Origin: Verrucomicrobiota bacterium
Lineage (GTDB): Bacteria > Verrucomicrobiota > Verrucomicrobiia > Limisphaerales > J093
Length of the DNA stretch: 64,000 nt
Direction of reading: 5' to 3'
NCBI GenBank assembly: GCA_027493615.1
Contig: JAOSKK010000038.1
Coordinates: 434,001 to 498,000 of the forward strand
In this document: piece after piece, positions 38,523 to 48,717 of the stretch
How positions within the stretch are numbered: position 1 is the first letter of the stretch
Layout of the letters: each line of letters opens with the position of its first letter
Notes under the pieces: generated by a model
What the model was told of the DNA's origin: nothing
Databases searched by the model: none
Seen by the model: the letters and a program-made list of their open reading frames with translations, nothing else
Made by a program: the position numbers and the translations under genes

Positions 38523-40194
38523 TCACTCGGGAGTCGACTCCCGGCGGAGGACCACCAGGGACACCGCCTGACGTGGCAGCGTGAAGGCGAAGGTGAGGGA
38601 TCCGAGCCGGCTCACGACGTTGCGGGCCGCTTCGAGCGCCGTCAGGCGGGCGGCTTCCTGGAGGCGGGCGTATTGCTCCGCCGTGGGCGCCTGGGGCGAA
38701 CCCATCCGCTGCCAGGCCCGGAACGCGTTGCTGTGCTCGTCGTCGATCCGGAAGTGCTCGACCTGCACGTCGCCGTCGCGAAAGGGGAGGCCGGTGAAGG
38801 CCAGGGCAACGGCGGCGTCGGGGCCGGGCAGGTCGTCATCGTGGTAGTGCCAGACTAGGACGGCGATCTCGTCCGGGCCGCGGCTGGCGAGGGCCGCGAC
38901 GTCGGGCTTCTCCCGCACGCCGCGGGCGAGGATGGCGTCGAGCGAGACCTCAGCGTCGCTCTGGACGCGGAGGCGTTGTGTTCCCATGCGACTGAACATC
39001 CGGAAGACGTTGAGGACAGGTTTCCCGATGCCGTTGCTGGCCAGGGAGCGGAAGCCGGCGAAATAGGGCTGGTCCTCGAACTCGAAGGCCCAGGTGAGGG
39101 CGCCCTCGAGGTTCACGCCGTGGCGGGCGGCGAGGTCGTGCTTGCGGGCGAAGCTCGCGGCGGTGTAGCTCGAGTACATGGTGCCGTTGCGGTAGGCCAG
39201 CGCGGGTCCCTGGCAGGCGGCGCAACCCTCGGGGTCCGATTCGCCGATGATCACGGGCTTGTCCCGGAGCTCCGGGTAGGAGGCGACGATCCGGAAGCCT
39301 TCGTCGATAGTGGCGAGGTGCTGGCGGAGGCCCATCCGGACGTGGCCGTTGGTGGTGACCGGTGCGCCCTTGGCGTGGAAGGCCACGAAGTCGAGCGGCG
39401 TCCCCACCTTGCCGGTCGCGTGGTTGGTGCCGCGCAGGCAGTGCTCGAGGAAGTCGCGCATGAACCGTCCGCCGCTGCCGGCGACATCCGGTCCGCCGAC
39501 GCGCGCGGTCGGCAGGGCGCGGCGCACGGCGTCGATGGCGTGGTCATGCAGGCGGTGGAACTCGGCGGGGTGCCGCGCCAGTAGCCGATGTTCGGTTCGT
39601 TCCAGACCTCCCAGTACCACGACTCGACCTCGGCGCGCCCGTAGCGCTCGAGGCAATGGCGGGTCCATTGGAACACGAGTTCGCCCCACTTCGCGTAGTC
39701 CGTCGGGGGTAGGCCCAGCCGGTGTAGATCTCGTCGTAGGCCGCGCCGGGCCGCCACCGGTGCTGGTAGGGTTCGGGCTTCGAGGACAGGGCCTGCGGCA
39801 TGAAGCCGATCTGGACATAGGGACGCACCGCATGTTCGCGGTAGGCGTCGAAGATGCGGTCCAGGAGGGTCCAGTCGTACACAGGCCGCCCGTCGGCGTC
39901 CTCGCGGTACGCCCCGGTGGAGCCCCACTTGAGGGCGGGGGTACCGTCGCCGGAGGTCAGGAGGTTGTGGGCGCGGAAGAAGACCCGGTCCGGGGCGAGG
40001 GCGCCGAGGTCGCCGAGCAGTGCACGCCCGTGGCGCATGTAGGCGTAGTTGGGTTCGTCGGCACCGAAGTAGCGCCAGATGGGCTTCAGCTCTCCGTCGG
40101 TGGCCGCGTCGACGCGGATCGACACGGGGAAGGAGTCGGCGGCGGCGGGCACGACCAGGGCGGATGCCACAAGCAAGACGAGGTGCGGGAGCAT
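38523..40194 (-). CDS. Secreted GH39-like beta-xylosidase, two frameshifts
   Basis: A (beta/alpha)8 glycosidase with signal peptide MLPHLVLLVASALVVPAAADS (start 40194). The opening WRYFGADEPNYAYMRHGRALLGDLG is GH39-typical. Shifts near 39712 and 39578 connect to YAKWGELVFQWTRHCLERYG, SWYWEVWNEPNIGYWRGTP (acid/base Glu in NEP) and DAVRRALPTARVGGPDVAG. The nucleophile Glu lies in KPVIIGESDPEG. The C-terminal beta domain runs to SLVVLRRESTPE. Around 560 aa in total. Likely acts on xylan-derived oligosaccharides, but GH39 also includes iduronidases. Confidence 0.85.
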
Positions 40195-40346
40195 GGCGGG
40201 GGCAGCATAGCCATAGGAGCTTGGCATGCCAGCGCGCGGTGGGGCCGGGATGCTCCCAGCCATCGTCGCCCGTGAGCCACAGGGTCGTAACCGGTTGCTG
40301 GCCTACGACACGGTGGAAGTCCTCTCCGCCAGGCGGCCGGCACCCT

Positions 40347-40712
40347 TCAGGGCGCCCCGGCTTCCGAGGCCCGGGGCTTCTGGCTGAACGGCGGCACCCG
40401 GCCGGCGTGGACGTCCAGCAAACGGCGGTGCGTAGCCTTCGCCGCCGCCACCAACTCGGCGTAGGGCTGGTCGGTGACATCCACGAACCCGATGTTGTAG
40501 TTCTCGCCGTCGTTGCGGCCGGTGGCCGGCTGGTCCAGCCACTGGAACCAGTGCGTGCCCACCAGCGCCGGATGCGCGGCACACTGCTCGACGTAGTAAC
40601 GGTACGCGACGCCGCGTTCGGCTTGGTTCATCGCCTGCACGAGTCCGGACGAAAGGCCGCGGTCGGGCGCGCCGATGTGGAATTCGCCGATGAGGATCGG
40701 TCGCGGGACGCG
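40347..40712 (-). pseudogene. Beta-agarase/GH-like C-terminal fragment (end of a three-gene chimera)
   Basis: RVPRPILIGEFHIGAPDRGL, QAMNQAERGVAYRYYVEQCA, VGTHWFQWLDQPATGRNDGE, NYNIGFVDVTDQPYAELVAA. This is the final part of an agarase-like TIM barrel, with the nucleophile Glu in LIGEFH. It is joined in frame, with no stop, to the ADP-ribosylglycohydrolase fragment upstream. Confidence 0.6.
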
Positions 40713-40928
40713 CTCCCGGTCCATGTACCAGAGGTGGGTCCACTCGACATCGTTGTCGTCGTCGGATCGCGCCCCGTTCTCCAGGAAGGTGGACTCCGAG
40801 AGCGCGTCCCGCGGCCGGTCGCCGTATTTGAACTCGTGCGGCAAGCCCTCCAGGCCGCCGATCAGCATCCCCGCCCAGCCCCCGTGGATGCGGTCGAGGA
40901 GGAAGTCGCGGGTCACGTCGCGCGTACG
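40713..40928 (-). pseudogene. ADP-ribosylglycohydrolase-like N-terminal fragment (middle of the chimera)
   Basis: LLDRIHGGWAGMLIGGLEGL, PHEFKYGDRPRDAL and GARSDDDNDVEWTHLWYMDRE fit the start of the ADP-ribosylglycohydrolase family (GGWAGxxxG and DDD metal-binding motif). About 70 of 350 or more residues remain, fused in frame to unrelated sequence on both sides. Confidence 0.6.
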
Positions 40929-41899
40929 GCCGGCCTCGCGATCCCGGATGCGACCGGCCCGGGCGTCGCGCCACTCGGTCCCGAGCTCCGGCAGGGTCCG
41001 GCCGGTGCGTTCCTTCCATAACACCTCGGCATACCGGCCCTCCCGGGCGGCGGCGTTCAGCTCACCCAGGATCTCTACGTCCTAGGTCCGCGTGACCCAG
41101 TCCAGGAAGTCCCGCTGATGCGGTAACTGGCGTCGTAGCGCGCGCGGTCGTAGTCCTGCACCACGTGGACCAACTCGTGCACGACGGCGCCCAGGGCCTC
41201 GCCTTCGAGTTCCTGCCGGAACCAGGCGCGGTTGAGATTCACCCGGCCTCCACCGGCCGAGGCCGGCGTTCCCCCAGGTCGTCCAGGAAGCGGAGCGTCA
41301 GGTTCGTGGGGCGCCTGGAAACCCGGGCTCGGCAGCATCCCGACCAGTTTCGGATACCACTGCTGTACCACCGGCCCGAGGTTCGCCTCGACCCAGGGCA
41401 CCAGGTCGGGAGCGGCCGTCGCATCAACGGTAAACCGGTACCGCCCGCCCTCCGCCTCGAAGGACCGCACGATCCGCGGCCCCCCGCCGCCCGGCACGGC
41501 CCTGGGCGGCGGCGCGTCGGCATCCACCACGTCGATCTCGCTGTAGAAGGTGTTGATCTGTTTCAGCGACCGGACGCTCCCCAGGTCCACGTTGAGGCGG
41601 CCGCCCCGGCAACCGGCCCGGAAGAAGAAGTTCTCGCTCGGCTGGTCCTCGCCGCCTGGCAGCCGGCCGTCGTGCAACGCGTCGAGCGCTCCGGCGTTTC
41701 CGTCGGGCTCGCCGTCGAGGAACCGGAACTCCGCCCTCGCTGTGGCGTCATCGACGGCGGGGCGCGGCACGTTCAGGAACGTGAATCCGGCGCCGTCGGC
41801 GTGGTGGTCGAACACGGGGGGCACTTCCGCGGCGACTGCGGTGGCGAGGGTCAGGGCCAGGGTGAGGGTCGCCGTCCATCCAGACGGGTGATCGCGCAT
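40929..41899 (-). pseudogene. Secreted basic-secretory-protein-type metallopeptidase, with internal deletion and frame damage
   Basis: Signal peptide WTATLTLALTLATAVAAEVP (start 41899), an N-terminal beta domain (LNVDLGSVRSLKQINTFYSEID) and a BSP domain: YRFTVDATAAPDLVPWVEAN, NLTLRFLDDLG, VVHELVHVVQ with the HExxH zinc motif. The segment that should follow (LVEGIADYIRW) is missing: VQDYDRARYDASYRISG jumps over about 40 residues. After a lost base near 41115 the end DFLDWVTRT, EILGELNAAAREGRYAEVLW, TGRTLPELGTEWRD is recognisable, but with TAG at 41082-41084 where Tyr is expected. Two compensating shifts near 41320 and 41270 also occur. Confidence 0.65.
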
Positions 41900-42127
41900 A
41901 CGGTTTCCGCCGCGACCATGCCCGTTCTGGCCGGCGCTGCAACCTGATGCTCGAGGCGCACGGCGTCCGGTGCAGAACGGTAGCGCGGGCCTTTCCGAGG
42001 CCGCCGCCAGGACTGGCAGACGGCAGTCAAGTCGTTCCCGACGAGAGCGCCTGCAAGCAAGCCAAACAGGCCGTCGGCGCGAGCAGCAACCCTGAGTCCA
42101 GAACCCCTGGCATAGCCTCGTTAGAAA

Positions 42128-43648
42128 TGTCCGCTTTTCCCGGTCAGGCGACCGTGTGGATGGCATAGCGCAGCCGCAAGCGCGACCCCGGAAACCGAGC
42201 CCCCAGCGCGTTCAGCTCGTCACACAGCGCGGCAATCGCTCGTGTACGGTGCGGAGAACTCTGCGCGCGCAGGGTCACACGCAGCTCCTGGGCGGTGACG
42301 TCCAAGTCGGCCGCGCTGAGCAGGGCGGCTTGGATCAACGTGCGGCCCTCCTCCGCCACGCGCCGGTAGTGGGGCGCGACGGTCTGCACCAACTCGCTCT
42401 CGGCCTGATACGCCACCATCTTGACCAGATTGGTGAGGTGCTGGATCTCCGGAGCCAGCTTCACAACCGGTTCGGGCGTGAGCGACTGCACTGGGACCCG
42501 GCGGGGGATCCGGGCGCGCCGGGCCAGCAAATCATCGACCCGGTGCCAGGCGTCCCAAATCTGTCGACCCAGCTTGCCGTGCGCGGTCTTGAACCCGCGC
42601 CTCGTGCGCCGGAGTTCGTCCTGATTGGACAGCGCCTGCAGCCCGTATTGCGCCTGCCAACACTCCAGTTGCGCCAGGGCCGCCTGGAGTTGGGCATCCA
42701 CGCGCGCCCACGCCGGATTGGGGACCTCACGCGCGGGATCATCCGGGACGGTGGCGTACTCCACCAGGGCGTCCAGGGCAAACTCCTCCCGGAGGTATTT
42801 GAAGAAGTCCTCCTGGCGCCAACGATCGAACATGCCGTGAGCCACCCGGGCGGCGGAGAGGTCGCGGCGGGAGGTGAGGATGGGCGTCTGATGGCCGTTG
42901 TGGGAGCGGCGCGTGACTTGCCGCAGGCGCAGCTTACCGTGGAGCAACCGCACTTCCTGATCGGCCAGGACATAGGTGAAGGTGTGGCCCTCGTGTCGTA
43001 GCCGGCGCTTGTGGAAGCGACGGGCCGGGAGCCGCCGCCACCGTCCCTTGCGGGGAGGAACTCGGCCCGGTCGTCTGCAGGGCAGCGGTCCTGACGCCGA
43101 CACCCGCCGCGGGCTCCAGAGGCAACTCGGGCTGCACCACCGCGGCGGGTTTCCACCCCAAACGCCGCAGCGTCTTGCGCACGGCGCGGACGCTGACCCC
43201 CAACTGCTCGGCCATTTGGCGTTGCGAGTGTCCCTCGGCCTTGAGCCGCTGGACTAACGCTCGCCGCGACGTCGCCAGGCGCGCGCGTCCCCGGGGATAG
43301 CCCGCCGGCTGAGCCAAGGCCGCCAAACCGCCCTCTTCAAACCGGCGTTGGCAACGCCGCAGGGTGCGCGCCGCGTAGCCGAAGGCGCGGGCCACATCGT
43401 TCTGATCGGCCCACCCTTGCTCGATCAGACTCACCATGGCGTGGGCCTCGGACATGCGGTCCTGAACGAGATACTGGGCCAGGGGAATCCCCGAGACGAG
43501 AACCACGCGGTAACCACCCTCGGTGCGCAGTTGGCAGCGCGCGTTGATGCATTGCCGCGCAGGCGCGTTCTGAACGTTCGGGAACAGGTCATCCTGTGGC
43601 GAGAAGGTCATACCGCCGCAGGATGGCAGGTTTCAAAAAAAGCGGACA
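42128..43648. mobile_element. Insertion sequence of about 1.5 kb with 11-bp terminal inverted repeats
   Basis: TGTCCGCTTTT at 42128-42138 and its reverse complement AAAAGCGGACA at 43638-43648 frame the transposase gene. No target-site duplication is evident in the flanks, which suggests an old or rearranged insertion. Confidence 0.65.
42144..43611 (-). pseudogene. Transposase with HTH N-terminus, central part deleted
   Basis: The N-terminal part (from 43611) has VSLIEQGWADQNDVARAFGYAARTLRRCQRRFEEGGLAAL and a second HTH (QRQMAEQLGVSVRAVRKTLRRLGWKP). A frame change near 43050 leads to HTFTYVLADQEVRLLHGKLRLRQVTRR, SAARVAHGMFDRWRQEDFFKYLREEFALDALVEY and a helical end (LRLRYAIHTVA). The sequence resembles long transposases of roughly 700 aa; here only about 490 codons remain, and the DDE core between the two blocks looks mostly lost. 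Probably inactive. Confidence 0.6.
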
Positions 43649-43856
43649 GGTTTGGGTCCTCCCCTCCTGCCGCGAACTGCGAAAATGGGCCGAAACCCGT
43701 GCAACCGGTCGTCCTATGTCAGGAGCTCAGGATTCGGAAGTTGCACCAGCGCCGGCCCTACCGGATCGCGGTACGGAAGAACATCTGACTCTGTAGCTCC
43801 GGCGACAGGAGGAGATTCGTTCTAGCTCCGTAGAGACGGTATCGTGCAGTGTCCGT

Positions 43857-45251
43857 CTAGGCCGCGGCAGCCAAAGAAGGAGCGCTTTGAAGAAGATAGA
43901 CACAGCCCGGTTCACCGGCCAACACGAGTTCTAACCCTGCCGTCGGTTGCGGCTGGCGGAGTTCAAGCCAGGCCGGCTGCTGAGGCACGTGGTCCAGGTC
44001 GATGAAAGCACCCTGGATCTTCTTGGTACTCTCCATGAGCTGCGCGTTGCAGAGCCACGTGATGAGCAGGCGCTTACCCGCACACGCTATACTCCCATAC
44101 GCCAGGTTGCTTCCCCACTCAGTCGAAGCGCCGACCGGAATTCCGCCCCATTCGGCGGGTCCGTCCGCGGGTAATCCCGCACTGGTCACTTGGGCGAAGA
44201 AGATGCCGGCGCGCTCACTGGGACTCGGCCCTTCGACCTCCCACACCGTGTAGTAGGCTCTCCCATCTGAGGCGAGTGCAGGGTACCAGCTCGAGCCCGG
44301 AAGTGAGGTGATGGGCACACCACTACGTTCAGGCGGCCCATCCAAGAGCGTCCCGTCCGGTCGAACGCGCACCCCGTAGATGAATGAACCGGCCCACGCC
44401 GGCTGACCAGTGCCCCGGTTGTCCACCCACGCTACGAAGTAGTTCCCGGCGCCATATGTGACGACGGGATCCTCCTGCACGTCGGCTTGCGTACAGATGG
44501 GAAAGCCGCCTGGGTCCAGCACGGCTCCTGCCGGGCTGATGCGGGCGCCCCAGACGTCATTATCGCCGCCCGCACCCGGTCGACTGTCCCGCCAGACCAC
44601 CAGGCTGTTGTCTCCGGCTGAGGCCACGGACGGGAACACTTGGTACCCCAACTCGCGGCTGATTGGGAACTCGTTTAGAACCCGCCCCTCGGAATCCACG
44701 CGTGCTCCCATGATGTCATAGACTGCCGCCCAATCCCAGGTGGCATAGGACATCCACGCAACCAGATAACGCTGGCCGTCGAATGCCGCCACGGGCCAAT
44801 CGTTGCTCGCCAGCAAGGGCTCGCCGGAGGAGACTTGCAGCTCGCCAAGCGGCATTCCCGCACGATTCAGGCGAGTCCCGTAAATCAACCCGCTGCGGCT
44901 GTACACGACCAGGTAATTGGTGCCGTCGAACGTGGCGGAGGGACTGAAGCCGGGGTTCGATACCAGCACCGTACGCACGATTTGACCATCGGCCCGAAGA
45001 AGGCTCGCGAACATGCCCATGGGCTGATCAAGCGTCCGGCGGTAAACCACGAGATAGTCGGTCCCATCGGTCGCTACTACGGGCCGGCCGGGATTGGTAG
45101 TGTCCGAGCCTGCCGCCGCCACTGCCGTGGCAATGTCAAACTGCGTCCCGCAACGCATGAGCCCGTTGGGATCTTCCTCACGACCCTGTAAACTCATTAC
45201 TACGCTGCTCATGGCGGCAGCTACCAGCCAAAGCAGGAGGTTAAATCTCAT
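43857..45251 (-). CDS. Secreted beta-repeat protein of unknown function
   Basis: About 465 aa with a signal peptide (MRFNLLLWLVAAAMSSVVMSLQG, start 45251). Six or more imperfect repeats follow the pattern PVVATDGTDYLVVYRR, ATFDGTNYLVVYSRSG, AAFDGQRYLVAWMSY, SAGDNSLVVWRDSR, VTYGAGNYFVAWVDNR, ASDGRAYYTVWE, likely blades of a beta-propeller. The end, LELVLAGEPGCVYLLQSAPS, resembles the first half of a Verrucomicrobial C-terminal module and may be cut short. Base composition is less GC-rich than its neighbours. It shares its upstream region with the metalloprotease gene at 53.7 kb. Confidence 0.7.
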   Translation of the reverse strand: MRFNLLLWLVAAAMSSVVMSLQGREEDPNGLMRCGTQFDIATAVAAAGSDTTNPGRPVVATDGTDYLVVYRRTLDQPMGMFASLLRADGQIVRTVLVSNPGFSPSATFDGTNYLVVYSRSGLIYGTRLNRAGMPLGELQVSSGEPLLASNDWPVAAFDGQRYLVAWMSYATWDWAAVYDIMGARVDSEGRVLNEFPISRELGYQVFPSVASAGDNSLVVWRDSRPGAGGDNDVWGARISPAGAVLDPGGFPICTQADVQEDPVVTYGAGNYFVAWVDNRGTGQPAWAGSFIYGVRVRPDGTLLDGPPERSGVPITSLPGSSWYPALASDGRAYYTVWEVEGPSPSERAGIFFAQVTSAGLPADGPAEWGGIPVGASTEWGSNLAYGSIACAGKRLLITWLCNAQLMESTKKIQGAFIDLDHVPQQPAWLELRQPQPTAGLELVLAGEPGCVYLLQSAPSLAAAA

Positions 45252-45314
45252 AGGCACAGCTCCAAGAGGGACTATCGGACGCCTCCGGGTGAGCCCAGGA
45301 CTTGTGACAGTCAT

Positions 45315-45520
45315 GAGTAGGCATTTGCCCTCTCGAGTCGTGTAAGCTTACCTGACCGAGTGCGGCCATGCAAGGCGAAACGCGACAGGCGAAGCGAGGT
45401 AGAACTGTCCTCCTGCCAGGGTGCTGGGTCAGCCTTTGGGGGTTGCTGGTTGGCCGCCCACCTGTCACCGAAGACTGTCGTGGCCTCAGGCAGGGCCGGT
45501 CAGCGCGCCACTGTGCTCGA
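45315..45520 (-). repeat. Upstream region shared with the metalloprotease gene (copy 1)
   Basis: TAGGCATTTGC at 45318-45328 is repeated at 53646-53656, and a diverged block beginning CAAGGCGAAAC near 45368 (with GTAGAACTGTCC, TTTGGGGGTTGC) aligns with the block from 53700 on (GTAGAATTGTCC, TTCGGGGGCTGA). Both lie just upstream of minus-strand secreted-protein genes. It may be a common promoter/leader. Confidence 0.55.
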
Positions 45521-45613
45521 AGAGGCTGTCGCGGGCTCAGTTGTGCCCGGGCCAACGGTCATCTCCCAGGAGTATGACCCGGCATGGCGCTTCACCGCCC
45601 CGGCAGTGACATT

Positions 45614-45931
45614 TCAAACCGGGTAGCCCGTCGGGATCGTCCCGCTCGACGGCTCAATGATCACGGCCGCCGGCCTGATCTGGAGCCACGTCCCCGGCGT
45701 CCCGGCCCCGGTACAGCGCCACTCCCCGCCCAGGGCATCCCGCCAGAACTCGGCCAGGACCCGGGCACCGGAGGTCGGCGGACCGATGATCGTGGTCGGG
45801 CTGCCGTTCTGGTAGGTGGCCACCCGCTTGGCGATTTCTTCCGCCAAGAGGATGAAGTTGTCAGCCGTCAGTTCGCGGAACAGGGCCGCGTTGCTGACGC
45901 CATTGAGTCGGCTCGGGGTGATGGTGCTCAT
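45614..45931 (-). CDS. Hypothetical protein, possibly phage-derived (105 aa)
   Basis: MSTITPSRLNGVSNAALFRE, LTADNFILLAEEIAKRVATY, GPPTSGARVLAEFWRDALGGEWRCTGAGTPGTWLQIRP. The 'LGGEWRCTGAGTPGTW' end is the sort seen in phage and surface structural proteins. The start overlaps the stop of the gene before it (ATGA), so the two form an operon. Confidence 0.5.
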   Translation of the reverse strand: MSTITPSRLNGVSNAALFRELTADNFILLAEEIAKRVATYQNGSPTTIIGPPTSGARVLAEFWRDALGGEWRCTGAGTPGTWLQIRPAAVIIEPSSGTIPTGYPV

Positions 45932-46560
45932 GTCTTGGTGACGGTCACGGAGTCGTAATCCAGACTGCGGTGCCCGCCCAGGGCAAGGTAGGCCCGGACG
46001 GTGAAGTCGGTCTCGGCGACCAGCGCGGCGACCAGCGCGGCGTTGGTCAGGGTGTAGGGACCGGCCCGGTTCACGTAGAGCGTCCCCTTTAGGACCGCGC
46101 CGGCCCACAACTCGAGCACCGCCTGATCCGCGCGGCACTCGATGTCCACTCCGGGCTCGGCCTCGTCCCGGCCCTCGCTGGCCAGGTCCCAGTCCAGGAC
46201 CACGTTCTGGCCGGTCGAGTAGGTCGGGGCCGCACCGTCCCCGCTGGCCGTGAGGTTGGCCGGACCCAGGGGCCGCAGGGCCCGCAGCAGGGTGGGATGG
46301 GTGATCTTGGCCACGTCCGCCAGGCCCACCTCGAGGTGGAGCATCCGGGGCTGGACCTTCAGGCCCACGGACGCCGCATCCTTTGGGCGGCGCCCATTCA
46401 AGCAGCGGCGGTTCGGCCAGTTGCACGCACCAGCACTCGGCGCCGACGGGATGCTGCCTGCGCGTGGTGCCGTACTGCGCTCGCAGGACGTTGACCGTGT
46501 AGCGTCCGGCGCTCCTACCTCCCCACGGCGTCGCTTGCCGCCGGCTGCGCTCCACCGATG
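45928..46560 (-). CDS. Hypothetical protein, possibly phage structural, one frameshift
   Basis: After the shift near 46385 the frame reads VGLKVQPRMLHLEVGLADVA, KITHPTLLRALRPLGPANLT, QNVVLDWDLASEG and AAVLKGTLYVNRAG-like beta sequence to SLDYDSVTVTKT. The first part, in another frame, is RYTVNVLRAQYGTTRRQH and ECWCVQLAEPPLLEWAPP. The start is not clear. Not recognised; coupled to the downstream gene. Confidence 0.45.
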   Translation of the reverse strand, partial: HRWSAAGGKRRRGEVGAPDATRSTSCERSTAPRAGSIPSAPSAGACNWPNRRCLNGRRPKDAASVGLKVQPRMLHLEVGLADVAKITHPTLLRALRPLGPANLTASGDGAAPTYSTGQNVVLDWDLASEGRDEAEPGVDIECRADQAVLELWAGAVLKGTLYVNRAGPYTLTNAALVAALVAETDFTVRAYLALGGHRSLDYDSVTVTKT

Positions 46561-46893
46561 GAATCCACAGTTGCTCTTTCCAGGTGAGGGCAGGTGGTCG
46601 GAAGTGGTACTGTTGTCGCCACGCTTCCGCCGCCCTGTCACCTCCTCAACGGGCGGCTCGCCAACTTGGCCTCCATGTGCGAACTGAGATTGCGAGTGTA
46701 TTGTAGAGCCTGTCCCAAAAGTCCCTGTTTGCGGATGGGAGACGATAGGAAAGGAAGGAGAGTGAGCCTGGCATAAGCCAGCATGACAGCCCAAGCACAC
46801 TCTTGGCCCGACACCACTATGGGTTGGGGTGTTTCCAGACTTCCAACGACACAGCTCCGCCTAGCCTGGCACTCCCATCAGCCAAACTACTGC
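46561..46893. other. Intergenic stretch beside an IS
   Basis: No gene. AGAGCCTGTCCCAAAAGTCC at 46703-46722 looks like an IS end, but no matching inverted copy was found on the far side of the transposase. Confidence 0.35.
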
Positions 46894-48296
46894 CTAAGCC
46901 GCTTCGCGCTGCTGCTCCGCCGACGCCGCCACCCGCTCCATCCGCCCCAGCACCCAGAGATTGTGGGCCAGCACACTCCAGCCTACCCCCAGCGCCCGGT
47001 GCTCATACCCCTTGGCCCGCAGCGGCCGCCCCAAGAAGTCATTCTTCAGAATCCCAATCCGCCCCTCGGTCTGCGACCGTCGGCGCTGAATCTTCCCAAA
47101 CCGAGCCCCATGCCGACGGCGCTGCAGTTCCGCCACCCCGCGCGGACACAGCCCGTTGAAGAGCCCCGCCTCCGCCAGGAGCGCCCGGTTGGCCTTGCTG
47201 TCAAAGCCGCGGTCCCCCACCGCTTCGAGCACGCCCGCCGGCAGCCAGGACTGCAGCCGTTCCAGGCTCGCCGGCAACTGCCGGCTGTCCGCGGGCGCAC
47301 TCGCCTGGTACTCGCCTGGTACAGATGCCAGTCCACCACCAACCCCTGCCGCTGCTCGGCCAGGAAGAGCGTGTTGCCAAACTCCACCGCCGCCCCGGCC
47401 TTGCCCCGCACGATCACGTGCAGATCGCCCTCGTAGAGGCTCAGGATCTTGTCCGCGTTGGCACCGGCCGCTCCCCGATGATCCCCTCATGGGCCTGCTG
47501 GACCGCCCGGGGCAACTGCGCCAGCACCCCCGTCGATCCGCGCGAGCACCTGCTCGGCTTGGGCCCGCGTCCAATCCGTCTCCTGCCAATGCGTGTCCAG
47601 CAGATCCCGATGCCGGCGGGCGTGCTGTCGCACCACTCGGCTCAGGCGTTTCATCTCCCGCAACACCCGCTTGCGCGCCCGCTTCGCGTCGGCCCGTTTG
47701 CCCGCCTGCACCATTGCGATGCACTGCTGGTTCATCGCCCGCAGAAACTGCTCCGGGGCCGGCATCCGGCGTTTGAGCCCGTGCGCCCGGATCAGGCCGG
47801 TGGCCTTCATCAACGTCCGCGTCGCGTCCCGCAGCAGCACCCAGTCCACGGGGAAGTGGATGTCTGCGGCCACACACGTGCTGTCCATCCACACCGTGTC
47901 CAGTTCCAGTTCGTTGGCCAGCCAGAGCCGGTTGAACCCCGTGCCGGCATCGGCCTCCCGCGCCGCCAGCAGCAGCCGGCGCACCAGACCTTGCACCTGC
48001 GCTTCGGGCAGCCATTGGAAGTAGCGCGCCAACTGGCTCTTGCTCGGCACCCGCACCTCCTCCAAGCGATCCACCCCGCAGAACCATTGAAAGAGGGCGC
48101 ACTCGGCCAGCCGGCGGCTCATCCCCCGGAAGTCCTCGCCCAGCAAGCGCTGCAGCACATTGCAGCGCAGCGCCTGGGCACTGGTGCGCTGGTACTTGGT
48201 CTGCTCGTGCGTCGTGGGCGCCCGCTCCGGGTCCCGGGCCAGCCACCCGGCCAGACTGCGCTCGACAACTTCTGGAAATGCAGGCTCAACCGGCAC
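46894..48296 (-). pseudogene. ISNCY-like transposase, frameshifted
   Basis: The first part (from 48296) is intact: LQRLLGEDFRGMSRRLAECALFQWF, VPSKSQLARYFQWLPEAQV, LDTVWMDSTCVAADIHFPVDW (first catalytic Asp). After shifts between 47490 and 47310 come LHVIVRGKAGAAVEFGNTLFLAEQRQGLVVDWHLY (second Asp) and LEAVGDRGFDSKANRALLAEAG, then RRRSQTEGRIGILKNDFLG (Glu). These are DDE transposase landmarks of the ISNCY/IS5-related type. At least two indels break the frame. It may be inactive, or intact with sequencing errors. Confidence 0.7.
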
Positions 48297-48717
48297 GCCG
48301 CCCGCAATGACTCTCTCCCTTTGGCGGCCTGTACGAAGAAGTCTGTCTTGCGCCCATTGAGCATCATTCCTGCAGGAAGGTGCTGGTGTTCTGCCACGTC
48401 TGAACGAGATCGAATAGGTGATAGGTTCCTCTTGGCCGGCCGATCAGTGTGATCCTGCACGTCGCGCGTACGATCTCGGAGCGTCAGGCCATCACGGACT
48501 TCGTCGAAAGGGAAATAGCCGCCTGAGCCCGGAATTCCGGTTCCCCTTACCAATCTCCGGGTGATGGCGGGCCGGGATTCACAGGACCGTGGAAGGGCAT
48601 ATTTCTTGTGGCAAAGCCCCGGAACGGGAAGGGTCCAGTCCAGCCGTGAGAAAGCAAATTCCTATCAGTCAGATTTCGCCGACCAGCGCCGAGGCGTTTG
48701 CCAGTTCCCGCGTTATC
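48297..48717. other. Intergenic stretch
   Basis: A minus-strand frame gives GGYFPFDEVRDGLTLRDRTR and AGMMLNGRKTDFFVQAAKG near 48330-48530, which might be the end of a lost gene. Nothing is recognised. Confidence 0.3.
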
